Source: Alnus glutinosa (taxonomy: Eukaryota; Streptophyta; Magnoliopsida; Fagales; Betulaceae). Taken from it: 64,000 nucleotides of DNA. How positions within the stretch are numbered: the stretch's first letter is position 1; each line of letters begins with the position of its first letter. Where the stretch lies: assembly GCF_958979055.1 (NCBI RefSeq), contig NC_084886.1, forward strand, positions 9,906,654 through 9,970,653. Reading direction: 5' to 3'. Shown in pieces: positions 11,742-22,422 of the stretch. Both the position numbers and the translations under genes were made by a program. The notes below the pieces were generated by a model that saw only the letters and a program-made list of their open reading frames with translations, had not been told where the DNA came from and made no database searches.

Positions 11742-12713
11742 TTTTTTTTTTTTTTTTTTCACTTCTATTTTCTTCTTCTTCTTTTTTCTCATTTTTTTTT
11801 TTCATCTTCCCGAGACTACCCATTGGGCATTCACTGCCAAAACTACATCTTTTTTTTTTTTTTTTTCTTGAACAACAACCAAAGTAACAACAATCATTTT
11901 ACCAGATAACTGCTACAAGAATTCGCAGGAATAAAAGAAGATACGAGCACAACCTTGAAGGGGACGGTGGGACTGATGGACGGCCGGCAAAGGGACGGTA
12001 AGATGGTGACTGCGAGGGTGAGGAGAAGCTCTACTTGCAACGGGCCATGGATGACCGGAGGAAAGGGCGCCAACGTTGGGCCTGCACAACCGAAGGAGAA
12101 GGCGCCGAATCTGAGAAGTGGACGACGGCAGAGAGACCGATCCCGACTGTGAAGTGCGAAACTCGGCTGGGTTTGTCGGAGATCAGCAGTAACAAAGTAA
12201 GATCTGACGCATGCTGTGTATGAGAGAAGCAATATCTGATGCTTGCTGTGTATGAAAGATTAAGAACAAGACAAGGGTTTTGGATTGTAGGAGACACAGG
12301 TGGCGTGGGTTGGAGTAAAGCTTATCTCCAACTCACGCGCACAATTTGTTTGAAGAAGAAGAAAAAAAAAAGAAAACACAAACCAAAGGAAAATGAAGAA
12401 AAACAAAAAAGAAGCAAAAACAGGTTCTGCTTTGGAGTGAGATTTTTTTTTTTTTTTGAATAAAAAAAAAAAAAGGAATAACAATACAAAAAGAAAAGAC
12501 ATCTAAGGGGAAAGGAGATTTTTTTTTTTTTTTTGGTCAATAATACACAAAATTTATGGTGAGGAGATCTGCAAAATAATGACTATCAAGAGAAAAATGA
12601 AATATAAGAAAACAAAAAAAATAAAATAAAATTTCACAAGACCATTAGATGAAACACTGGCGTTAGCCTATAGCTCTGATACCATGAAAGAAAATATAGT
12701 TGCTCTGATACCA

Positions 12714-13077
12714 TGAAAGAAAATACGATAGGATGGAAAACTTAAAGACAAATAGTAGAATAATAGAATAAAGACAAAAGAATTTTATGTAAGAAAGAGA
12801 AAGAAAGAGAGAGAGGAAGAGAGAAAGCGGAAGCGTATAATAGACTACATTGTGCTTCTTTATTGCTTAATTGTTTACAATACAGAGGTCCCTATTTATA
12901 GGGTGTAAAGTAAATACAAATATGGTAATCAAATTCTCATCAAATATAGTAATTAAATCCCCATAATTTGGTTACAACACACCATCAATGTAGAATATTA
13001 CAATATCAATCAAATATGGAATATATGGAAAGTATATTATACTTTCCATATATTCTAGCCCTTCATATCTTCTAATA
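12714..13077 (-). repeat. Right LTR (5' LTR) of the small LTR element
   Basis: Direct repeat of 10830-11171. Just to its left, a unit of about 29 bp with the LTR end plus TGGTATCAGAGC is present twice in tandem (12673-12725). Confidence 0.85.
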
Positions 13078-13120
13078 CCTCAACTGAACATGTACAACCA
13101 TCAAGAACTAATGTCTCTAA

Positions 13121-14075
13121 ATTTATAATATAATCCTTGAAGCATTAGGGATTTTTCCTAGGTATAATTTACAATCAGTGAAAATCATGTTTTGGAAATT
13201 CTATCAAGAAAAAGAGGAAATAAATTAGTTTGAAGGAAGTTTACAATGGAATTTAAACCAAGAAATATTAAAACCTTCAATATTTCAAGTTCAGCAAATG
13301 CTTCTCCAACACCTACTGCTGATGGATCTACGTTTTACAACGGTAGAGCATTTGAGAAGTGCAATTGAAATTTCCTCGCCTCTTTTAAGCTGTGTTGATT
13401 CCATTTCAATGAAAGGTCAACAATTTTACCGTTGTTCTACCACGCACGTAGATCCATTTTTTATATCACCAAGTTCATCAATTTTTATTATTTTTTTATT
13501 TTTTTTGTGTAGGTGAATTGAAACTAAATAGACCTGGGGATAAAAGCATTTTTGTTTTTGTCTTTGTAGTTTGAATTTTGACAAATAGCTCTCTGAATTT
13601 TTAAAAAGTGATTAATTAATCACTCTTGCAGTAAACAAAAAATGACAAATTAGTCAATACTGTTAGAAAAATTGACAAATGTCACCCAAATTGCGGAAAA
13701 AGTTGACTTAAATATTATTGCGAAAAATAGAAGAAAAAAAAAATTGAGTGTTTTGCGACGACCATTGCTTTGCCGTCGCCAAAACCTGCTTTTCTAAACC
13801 CCTCATTGCTCTATGCTCACAACGAACAAGAATCAAGTGCAATAAGCTACTTCTATTGTATGAAATACGCGCGGGCGCGAAGTTAATATATAGAGAAATT
13901 TTTCGTTTTATTTTCTGCATATTTTTTGTTTATTTGTTTATTTATTTTCTTTTATAAAACATGTATAAATTCATCATTGAATCTATGAGACCACTGGTGA
14001 ATTTTACAGATTCAATAATAAATTTACAAAAAAAAAAAAAAGCAAGAAAATGACATCCTTATATACCTTGTTAAT
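13121..14075. other. No gene seen
   Basis: AT-rich. A short inverted pair beginning TGGATCTACG lies at about 13323 and 13456 and may mark a small degraded MITE. No coding region is supported. Confidence 0.4.
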
Positions 14076-14079
14076 CGGG

Positions 14080-14670
14080 TTTGTAATAACCGTACCAGCG
14101 GTTATCGGCTGGTACCCGATTATCCGGACCGGTACGGTGCCCCTCACAAAGACCAACTCAAGCAAAGTGCAAAGTGCAAACTGAGAGTCTGAGACGATAC
14201 CCCTCACACTCACAAAGACTAACTCGAGAAAGAAAAATCTGAGAAGAAATGAAGAATTGAAGAAATTAAATTATAAAAGAAAGTGAAGAATGCAGTGACG
14301 ACAATGCAAAGTGCAAAGTGCAAACAGATAAAGAGAGAGCCTCATAGCCCACCAAACCTCAAATGGCATTGACAATTGACGGCTGAGGGCCGGGTTAAGG
14401 CACATATGCAGAATGCGTGAGGGAGACGGATTCGGCGGAAAGGAAAAGAATGAGGATCAACGTAAAACTTACAGGCTAAGGCTAATTTAGTAATTTTTTA
14501 TTTTTTAAATTTTAATATATATTTTCATTATATATATATACCCGGTTATTGGTTATAACCAGGTATATATAAATGCTAAAACAGGTAACCGCTCCTATAG
14601 AGCTGGTTACCGGTTATTTCCAACCGGTCGGTACTAAACCAATTTCTCGGTTACCGGTTGGTACTCGGTT
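14080..14670. mobile_element. CCGGTTA-rich DNA transposon remnant
   Basis: Clusters of ACCGG, CCGGTTA and GGTTATAACC motifs near both edges (14083-14145 and 14535-14670) resemble those of the 9151-10244 element. The interior has no open frame and I could not define the ends. Confidence 0.35.
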
Positions 14671-14970
14671 ACTGTAATTTAATATGAAGATTTCTAATAG
14701 TTAATTTAGTATGAAGATTTATAAGTGATGTATTTATATTATTTTTCTATTTTGGATTAGGATCTTCTAGAATTTGGACAGGTGATTGTGATAGACCATT
14801 TATAAAATTTACCTAACCGGATAAATAGTTGAACAACCTCTATGTGTGCTGCTTGCACATGTTAGAAAAAAATAAACGAAAGCAGAAAAACGAAATGCTC
14901 CTAAGGCGTGTTACAACGTCACTTTCTGATAAGTCTTGAATTATTCGATTCAAGACCTCTTAATTTGCAT

Positions 14971-16729
14971 TTGTTAGACCTAGTTTGTGTTGTATATATA
15001 ACGTTTTGTTGTAGTTTTGTGTTATGTCTTATTTTCAGGTCTTATTTGAAATCTAATTCAAAACACTTGAATTTGACCTGAAAATACATCAAGGGTAATT
15101 TGGTCATTTCCAGAGTTCGAGGTTGATCCTGAAAAGTTGAAAAATTGTCCAAAGCATTTCGATCGATCGATTATTTGTACAGCCAATAATTCGATCGATC
15201 GACTTTCAGTCGACCCAATTTCGATCGATCCAGATGCGATCGATCGATTCTCAGAGCATATTAAATTCAATTGATCAAACTTCGATCGATCGAAATATAT
15301 TCGATCAATCGACTTCGCATCTTCCAAAAGGTCCAGATATTTTCAAATCTTTATGCGATCCAAATCAAAAGTTGAGTTCTATGGACAGAAATGGACGGCA
15401 ACCAGCACTGAATACTTGGCTAGAATTAACTATTGTAGTCTTTTTGTAAATCCAATTTCCTTTATATATGGAATTCGAATTTAGGTTTAGTTTATGCATC
15501 TTTTGGGGGTTTCGAATTTTCTCAGGTGTATCACTTTAATATCTTGTGTTTTAGTTTATTCTGATGCACGTTCTTTGGGCCAAAATTCAGAGAACAATTT
15601 CTTCTTCTTTTTCCTCTTTGTTCTTCATGTTCTAACTTAGGTTTATTTTCTTTTCTTTTTTTTGTAATCCGAATTTCAGAATTTTAATATAGTTGTTTTT
15701 GATTCATTTTCTTCTTGTTTCTTTACTGTTTTCCATAGATTTCATGCTTAGATTAGATTCAATTATGCATAGCTAAATTAGTTCTTAGGGTTTGATCAAA
15801 ATCGTCTCCAAAAATCATAAAGTGTTCTTGATATTCTTGAGTTTTTCTTGATATGTTTGATGATTGTGTAAGGCTAGAGGATTTCAAAACTCATGCTAAA
15901 AAATTTTGTCTTCAATATTCCAATCCATTTATTCATGAAAAATAGTTATACTTGTCTATGAATTTTCTTGATTTCTTGAATAAAACCAACGTTTTTTAAA
16001 GAGAACGATGTCTTTTGCAATAGTTCTATTTGACATGATATGTGTTTACTTATTAGAGTTACCTTGTAGGGTATACTAGGGAGCTCCGATCGTTTCACAC
16101 CTTTGGTAGTATAAATCGTCTTTCAATTATAGTGTAACTTTTACGTGATGTGATCGGTGTGAAACTAGATACCTTATCATTGTGGCCTAATTATGGTTTT
16201 TCATGTATTGTGTATACTTATTAAGATGTTTTATAGAGTAGTAAGTTAAGGAACATTAATCACCCCACACATTTTGTAGTGTAAACGTTTTTCAATTATA
16301 GATTAATTTTTACGTGGGGTTGTTTAATGTGAAACTAAGTGCTTTATTATTACGTCTTAACTAAAGTATTTTTATGTCGAGGTCGTCGTAATAATTGACG
16401 CCTATTACGCGTTCATATCATGCATATTAGGAAAATCCATATAGACTTAAGCATTTCATTGGTTTAGGATTAGATTCGATCATTACCCTAAGTTTTCTTT
16501 TAAAGTTCGTTTTCATTTTCCGCTTTCCTTTACTTTACTCGTTGTAGCTTCAATTCTACAACATTTACTTTTATTTTTATTTCAAAATTAGATTAAATAC
16601 GTTCATTTGAATATCCCGTTACGCAAAACAACCATCAATCTCTGTGGTTCGATAACCCTTACTATAGTACAATTGATTCATACTATTGCGAAGTGGTTCA
16701 ATATATAAATTTAAAATCCACGTATCGTG
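14971..16729 (+). mobile_element. Athila/Tat-like gypsy LTR remnant, fossil
   Basis: The segment starts TGTTAGACCTAG. Near its right side it has the sequence CAATCTCTGTGGTTCGATAA and, about 100 bp further, AAATCCACGTATC. These are characteristic of the 3' part of LTRs of Athila/Tat gypsy elements. The length of about 1.75 kb fits such LTRs. No primer-binding site or coding region follows, so it is a solo LTR or a truncated copy. I could not find a flanking duplication. It looks old. Confidence 0.45.
15158..15318. repeat. Cluster of TCGATCGATCGA palindromes
   Basis: Six or more TCGATCGATCGA or near-variants spaced at roughly 20-40 bp. The array lies inside the Athila-like LTR remnant. Confidence 0.8.
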
Positions 16730-17625
16730 TCGTTGAGACACGTACCACTTTCCTTGAAAAATTATTTGCCCCCACCAGAAATGTATGCAAAAGGTTACAA
16801 CAAATATTTCTCCAGGATACAATGGAACGCAGAATTCTCTGTTTGTTTATTTGGGTTTTGCACTAACGAAAATTAAACCCGAACACTTCCAGATTTTTCT
16901 ATTATAGCAAGAGACAGACAAATACTTTTTTTAAAATTTAAAATACATAAGGTATCAGAAAAAGCACACTAGATAAAAGAAATTTTGTCATCTCTTTTAT
17001 TAATATTTTATGATAAATCTGACCATCAGATCAAATAGCTGTCCATGATAATTTAATAATAACCATTAGATCGTTATTAATTAATCACAACCATTAGATC
17101 AAATGTGATTTGATCTTACAGTTTATTTTAGTGATGGTCCAGTAAATCCAACCACTGGATCTACCTAAAAAGCATCCTATGGTTTAGATTAAACCTCCAG
17201 ATCGATTGATCATCACCATCCAAAATTGAAAGGTCATGATTAGATTACTTCAAGCTAAGTGCCAAGTGCGCCACTAGCGCTCTACAACCCATTGTCACAC
17301 ACGCGCGAGCGTGCATTCGGTGCTTCGCACCGTACTAGAATATACACGTAAGAGTATACACCCAAACATTACTTTAAATACTTAAAGTGTGTTGAGCGTT
17401 ATAAATGTCAACTACAGTTTCTCTTTTTTCCATGTGGGACTATCTTTATTTAATGTTCTTTATCACATTTCTTTTAAATCATTGGATTAAGCTTAGGTGC
17501 TGTAAATTTTTTTTACAGCACCTATGTTGTAGTAAATCTAAGGGTTTGGATTTGATTTCAAGGGTTTGAAATCAAATCCATATTCTAAATCATTCTCAAG
17601 ACACAAAATACATATATATACATAA
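16730..17625. other. No gene seen; repeated ACCATTAGATC motifs
   Basis: Between 17010 and 17240, motifs such as AACCATTAGATC, ACCACTGGATC and CTCCAGATCGAT recur on one strand. This suggests a decayed repeat. No open frame is supported. Confidence 0.4.
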
Positions 17626-17634
17626 TAATTTTAA

Positions 17635-18030
17635 GGGGTAATTACCTTTTTCCCCCATGAACTACCAAAAAATGCGCAATGCCTCCATGAACTACCAACT
17701 CGACCAAAATAGAGCATTCAACTACTAAAGACAACCATTTTCCCCCATTCCGTCAGTCAAAAGGGTTAAAACAAACGGTTAACGGGTCATATGCCGTTTT
17801 ATATGGGGGCATGTTGGAAGATGATGGTAGTTCATGGGGGGAAAAGAGGAAGATGGTGGTAGTTCATAGGGAGAAAAGAGGAAAAAAATGAGGGTAAAAC
17901 GGCGTGTGACTGACGGAATGGGGGAAATGGTTATCTTTGGTAGTTGAATGCTCTATTTTGGTCGAGTTGGTAGTTCATGGGGGCAACGCACATTTTTTGG
18001 TAGTTCATGGGGGAAAAAGGTAATTACCCC
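17635..18030. mobile_element. Foldback Mutator-type MITE (396 bp) with 9-bp TSD
   Basis: Arms of about 130 bp are near-perfect inverted repeats, starting GGGGTAATTACCTTTTTCCC and ending with its complement. The element is flanked by a perfect TAATTTTAA duplication (17626-17634 and 18031-18039). The 9-bp duplication and long arms indicate a Mutator-like origin. The ORF in the right arm is incidental. Confidence 0.9.
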
Positions 18031-18039
18031 TAATTTTAA

Positions 18040-18968
18040 AAATACTTTAACAGGACACGGTCCAAGCACATGGTCCACCTGTCCTAGTATTGCACGGCAC
18101 CCAATCCAACTCGATCCACCCACAGGTCACAAATACCCTCGTTAGATTACAGAAAACAATGGCGATGTAATCCTGCCGGCACCGACAATAATTGGTCGAC
18201 TACTTTGGGTAATAATGGTTACACAATGAACACTGCTCATCTTTTTCTTTTCTTTTTATTTTTAACGTATGGAATCGCTTGAGACATGATGCACATAGAC
18301 ATAGTGTGCTGAGGTCCGAAAAAGGAGCACCAAACCAATGGGCGAAAAAGGAATAACTTGATTTACATTAAGCATTTTATATTTAAGGAAAAAATATAAA
18401 AAATTCAAATGCATTAATATGACCTATCAAACTACTAAAATGTGCTTAAAAAATGTCATTTTTGTCGAAATATTCTTATAATATCATTATTCTCTTAAAA
18501 ACTAAAATAAGAGGTTATTAGTTTGAAGGGTCACATTAGTACATTTGGTAATTGAGGGGGTTATTTTAAAATCGGCGGTTAGTTCAAGAATTTTTTATTA
18601 TTTTTTTATATATTTTTTTCCTATTTAATCAATTAATTAGGCAATTCGTTCGATTTTTCTCTCTCTTTTTCTGTGGGTTCATTCACTTGCAATAAATAAA
18701 TAAATAAAATTTGAAATTTTGTGTCCCAGAGAAAGCAGTGCCATAGATGCAACTCACCGAGCAGATCGATCACATGCATGCATGATCAACCCCAGTCAGC
18801 CCTTGACCCTCTCTTGTAAAGCCCCCCTCCAAATCGTCATCTCAAACGTCATATATAAATGGTGCATACGAAATATAACATGATATTTAAAAATTTATAA
18901 ATTAAACCTAATAATTATATATCGCACAGAACAGTCGTACATTAACCCTTTCGCGCTCCAACACGATC
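18040..18968. other. No gene; includes a duplicated UGT promoter-like patch
   Basis: Mostly AT-rich. The part at 18825-18875 (CCAAATCGTCAT then AAACGTCATA) resembles the region 60-80 bp upstream of the intact UGT at 20249, so the promoter was duplicated with the gene. Confidence 0.45.
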
Positions 18969-19302
18969 ATGGTGCACCGCCACTTCCTTGTTGTTACACA
19001 TCCTGTGCAAGCTAAGGCCATATAAATCCTGGCCTCCAATTCGCCAAGCGCCTCGTTCGCTTGGGAGCGCATGTCACCTTCGCCACAAGCGTCTCCGCAC
19101 ACCGTCGAATGACCAAAACCCCTACGTCAGACGGGTTGTCATTCGCCACCTTCTCTGACGGCTATGACGATGGGGTTAGACCTAGCTAGTGATGATGCCG
19201 CTGACTACCTTTCGGAGCTTAAACGCTGTGGCTCCGTAACTCTCACTCAACTTATCGTGTCCAGCGCAAACGAAGGTCGCCCATTTACGGGCTTAGTCTA
19301 GA
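18969..19302 (+). pseudogene. UGT75-type glycosyltransferase, 5' fragment, broken
   Basis: The first ~330 bases are clearly homologous to the start of the intact gene at 20249: the same start context (ACACGATCATGGTGCA), the [16 protein letters not shown] segment in a shifted frame, then HRRMTKT-like and YLSELKR-like parts. The copy has several frame breaks, including a short insertion before the GHINP codons, and homology stops near 19302. The acceptor-binding N-terminus is incomplete and the sugar-nucleotide-binding PSPG half is absent, so it cannot encode an enzyme. Where the intact neighbour has Gln in QGQINP, this copy retains codons for Gly-His-Ile-Asn-Pro. Confidence 0.85.
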
Positions 19303-20248
19303 TGTCCAGCGCAAACTGGAGGTTCTGCCTTATCATCATATTGTAAAATAGAAAAGATGCTTTTTTTCAGTAGCTAAAATAGCTCTTGCTGTCATAGATG
19401 TTCTTATATTAATAGTATTTAGTTAATACGAGCTGTGCTAGAGGAGAAGTACTAGAGCGTTTACTGTAGTCTTTGCGTTTACTGTGATTTTTCTAGAGTT
19501 TTTTAAGCTGAGCCGGCACTAATTTTTTTTTAAACAAATTCTCAGTCCTTCATTTGGCTGCAGTCCTCTTTTCTCTCTCCAGTTTTTGTGATATGAGAGA
19601 GAGAGAGAGAGAGGATTTTTACAGCAGCTGTTATTTATTTTTTCTTTTTCTAAACAACGAGCTGCAGGCTGCAGCAAATGAAGGACCAAGAATTTTCTTT
19701 TTAAAAAAATTCGTGTCAGCTCAACTTAGAAGGACCCCAAATAAAACTACAGTAGACGCTCTCATGCTAGAGATGCTCTTTGGAATTATTTTACCATGCA
19801 TATGTGTAAGTCTCATGAGCATATGAAAGTCTGATTCTGGACATGTAAAGCCTGGTGTGCTGCCTTTCATGGTCGCCATCAGGGTTTGGAGGCATTACAA
19901 GGCAAACAAAACGACTGAATCTGTTGATCCCCCGCGCCTTGAAAGGTGTATATTCTGTGACTCTGAGAAATTGAAGCATCCAACGTGCTTCAAATTGGGC
20001 TTGTTTGCAACACGCAAGCTTCTGTCTCACTAAAAGACCATCCATGTTTGACCCATTCCTCGTCCTCTCCAAAAGACGAGAAATTCCAAATCACAGATTC
20101 AAAACCTCCTCCATATCGTCACCACAATCGTCAATATACCTACTCCCACGTTTTATTTCCAAATCGTCACCACAAACGTCATACTCATACTCCAATCTTC
20201 TATTTAAGTCCACAAATGGATTCCTAGCACATCACACCAAACACGATC
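19303..20248. promoter_or_regulatory. Upstream region of the first intact UGT
   Basis: Non-coding. A TATA-like TATTTAAG at 20201-20208 lies about 40 bp before the ATG and two AACGTC/ATCGTC-type motifs precede it. The TATA-to-ATG distance would give a very short leader, so the real promoter element is uncertain. A GA microsatellite lies at 19594-19612. Confidence 0.35.
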
Positions 20249-21649
20249 ATGGTGCATCCTCACGTCCTCCTTGTAACATTCCCCTCACAAGGCCAAATCA
20301 ATCCAGCCCTCCAATTCGCCAAGCGTCTCGTTCGCTTGGGCGCGCATGTCACCTTCACCACAAGCGTCTTCGCCCACCGTCGCATGACCAAAACCCTTAC
20401 TCCTCATGACGACGGATTGTCGTTCGCCACCTACTCCGATGGCTACGACAACGGGACTGAACCCGATATTGATTTTGACGACTACATGTCCGAGCTCAAG
20501 CGCCACGGCTCCCAAACTCTCACCGACCTTATCCTTTCCAGCGCAAATGAGGGCCGCAGTTTCACGTGCTTAGTATGCACAACGCTCATCCCCTGGGCTG
20601 CGGACGTGGCGAGTGGACTTGACCTCCCATCAGCGCTTCTCTGGATTCAACCTGCCACGGTTTTCGACATATACTACTACTACTTCAAAGGATATGGTGA
20701 TCTCATCGAGAACAGCAGCCGTGACCCATCACGCTCGATACAATTACCAGGGCTGCCGTTGCTCACTAGTCGTGACCTTCCCTCCTTTTTGGTTGCTTCA
20801 AATACATATGCTTTTGCAATCCCTACATTGCAAGAGCAACTTAAAGCACTTGAAAAGCAAGGCAATCCCAGAATACTAGTGAATACCTTTGATTCATTAG
20901 AGCCGGAGGCCTTAACAGTGATCAAAGAATATAATTTGATTGCAATTGGACCGCTAATTCCATCTGCTTTTTTGGGTGGAAAAGATCCATCCGATACTTC
21001 TTTTGGGGGGGATCTTTTTCAACGCTCCAAGGATCACTATATAGAATGGCTCAACTCTAAGCCCACATCATCCGTTATTTACGTGTCATTCGGGAGCTTA
21101 GCGGTATTAGCCAAGCAACAATTGGAGGAAATTGCACGCGGATTGTTGGATTGCGGCCGCCCCTTCTTGTGGGTCATAAGATCTAAGGAAAACGAAGAAG
21201 AGAAGGAAGAAGAGAAACTGAGTTGTAGAGAGGAATTGAAAGAAAGGGGGATGATAGTGCCATGGTGCTCTCAGGTGGAGGTTTTGTCACACCCCTCATT
21301 GGGATGTTTTGTAACACATTGTGGGTGGAATTCAACTTCTGAGAGTTTGGTTTGTGGAGTGCCTGTGGTGGCGTTCCCCCAGTGGTCGGATCAATGCACA
21401 AATGCGAAGCTGATCGAAGACGTGTGGAAGACGGGTGTGAGGGTGACTGCAAATGAGGATGGAATTGTTGAAGGTGATGAGATCAAGAGGTGCTTGGAAT
21501 TGGTTATTGGAGGTGGAGAGAGGGGGGAAGAAATGAGAAGGAATGCTAAGAAATGGAGGGATTTGGCTAGAGAGGCTTCGAAGGAAGAGGGTTCTTCATA
21601 TAAGAATCTTAAAGCCTTTGTATATGAGATTGAAGAAGGTCGTTGTTAA
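20249..21649 (+). CDS. UDP-glycosyltransferase, UGT75 type (Gln at catalytic-His position)
   Basis: Intronless gene for 466 residues, the normal length for plant family 1 glycosyltransferases. These cytosolic enzymes move glucose from UDP-glucose to small acceptors such as flavonoids, dihydrochalcones or apocarotenoids. The N-terminus and the [11 protein letters not shown] segment fit the UGT75 group (crocetin and phloretin 4'-O-glucosyltransferase relatives). The PSPG box runs from Trp339 to Gln382, with HCGWNSTSES inside; the final Gln favours UDP-glucose. Oddity: the motif normally reading QGHINP is QGQINP here, so the catalytic base is Gln16. An acidic EEKEEEK loop near residue 315 is typical. 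Start chosen at the ATG in the ACGATCATGGTG context. Acceptor unknown; reduced or altered activity is likely. Confidence 0.93.
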   Translation: MVHPHVLLVTFPSQGQINPALQFAKRLVRLGAHVTFTTSVFAHRRMTKTLTPHDDGLSFATYSDGYDNGTEPDIDFDDYMSELKRHGSQTLTDLILSSANEGRSFTCLVCTTLIPWAADVASGLDLPSALLWIQPATVFDIYYYYFKGYGDLIENSSRDPSRSIQLPGLPLLTSRDLPSFLVASNTYAFAIPTLQEQLKALEKQGNPRILVNTFDSLEPEALTVIKEYNLIAIGPLIPSAFLGGKDPSDTSFGGDLFQRSKDHYIEWLNSKPTSSVIYVSFGSLAVLAKQQLEEIARGLLDCGRPFLWVIRSKENEEEKEEEKLSCREELKERGMIVPWCSQVEVLSHPSLGCFVTHCGWNSTSESLVCGVPVVAFPQWSDQCTNAKLIEDVWKTGVRVTANEDGIVEGDEIKRCLELVIGGGERGEEMRRNAKKWRDLAREASKEEGSSYKNLKAFVYEIEEGRC

Positions 21650-21674
21650 ACTAAAGAGAGTATGTTTGTGTTAT

Positions 21675-21817
21675 GGGGAATGATATTTATACTTTTTGTG
21701 CACAACAATTACACTTATACAAGACATATTGGGGTAGGGCCCACACACTGAACCCCAACACAATGTATCTTGTGTAAGTGTAGCTGTTGTGAGGATGATG
21801 TGTAAGTATTATTTTTC
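21675..21817. mobile_element. 143-bp Mutator-type MITE just downstream of UGT
   Basis: The sequence GGGGAATGATATTTATAC...GTAAGTATTATTTTTC is related to the element at 5273-5359 (shared TGTGTAAGTGTAGCTGTTGTGAGG-like core). Flanks are TTGTGTTAT and GTGTGTTAT, an 8-of-9 match. It lies 25 bp after the UGT stop codon and so probably in the 3' UTR. Confidence 0.65.
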
Positions 21818-22290
21818 GTGTGTTATAGTCCTTTCGGTCCGTACGTGAATGCTAAAATGTTTGTAATGGTGAAAATCGTTGTTAAATTTAAATTTCAGTA
21901 ATAAATTTTTTATTATTATTATTATTTTTTTTTTTATGAAACAGAGTTTTAGTTGGGTCTCTCTTAAGGTGTTTCAATTGTAGTAGGAATGTTTAAACGA
22001 TAATAAGAATCTAAGAGACGTCTTCTTTAATAAGATGATCGACTCAGTTTTGGTTTACAAGTCCTAGTTTGATCTGTCGTTCTTTGATTTTCTTTTTCTT
22101 TAAAGTTTGGCCGAGAAGTCATTATTGTAACAGTTTGCTGATGAAAACATTTGATTGTTTCTTAATGATTTTGTTCTTTTTACTTTTGTCTTATGTTTTT
22201 TTTTTTCTATTTTTGAGTAGTCGTTGTTTTCTTCTTTTATCTTTCTTGTTTGTTCTTTTTTAGATGAATTAATGTGGGTCTATATTTATA

Positions 22291-22413
22291 GAGATATGTT
22301 AACTGCACAATAATTATACAATAATGCTGATGTGTCAACATTTTCAATTTTTTTTAAAAAGTTATTAGACACATCAGTATTGTTATGTAAAAATTATACA
22401 AATAACATATCTC
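22291..22413. mobile_element. 123-bp MITE with perfect 9-bp TSD
   Basis: Inverted ends GAGATATGTTA...TAACATATCTC are flanked by ATATTTATA on both sides (22282-22290 and 22414-22422). The 9-bp duplication suggests Mutator-like mobilisation. Confidence 0.8.
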
Positions 22414-22422
22414 ATATTTATA

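Larger units (their letters stand above)
10830..13077 (-). mobile_element. Small non-autonomous LTR retrotransposon (copia-like signals), fossil
   Basis: Two nearly identical direct LTRs (10830-11171 and 12714-13077) flank about 1.5 kb of internal DNA. The whole is bracketed by a 5-bp duplication, CCTCA (10825-10829 and 13078-13082). On the minus strand a primer-binding site TGGTATCAGAGC (initiator tRNA-Met type) follows the right-hand LTR, and a purine tract GAAGGGGG precedes the left-hand one, fixing the orientation. The internal part has no gag or pol; it holds a GGGCCAACTATGG-type tandem repeat and pyrimidine runs. It is structurally complete but non-coding, so it depended on a helper. 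LTR near-identity implies a recent insertion. Confidence 0.85.
10715..13120 (-). pseudogene. TIR-NBS-LRR (TMV resistance N-like) LRR fragment split by an LTR element
   Basis: The minus-strand sequence at 13078-13118 reads as the end of an LRR, with the motif Glu-Thr-Leu-Val-Leu-Asp-Gly-Cys. Across the LTR insertion, 10721-10829 reads as the next repeat, with residues such as FVGFLDKLVCLSFEG and then Leu-Lys-Ser-Phe. This consensus is characteristic of TNL leucine-rich repeats in dicots. Only about 50 residues are recognisable; no NB-ARC or TIR domain is seen and the flanks are degenerate. This was already a fragment, or became one, and the 2.2-kb insert separates its parts. Intact TNL genes may lie elsewhere in the genome. 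Confidence 0.55.

Noticed and set aside
11312-11909. 130-158-codon frames on both strands
   Set aside because: Created by the GGGCCAACTATGG tandem repeat and poly-T runs inside an LTR element.
15158-15318. CRISPR-like spaced repeats
   Set aside because: Short palindromes with irregular spacing in a plant retroelement remnant; no array structure.
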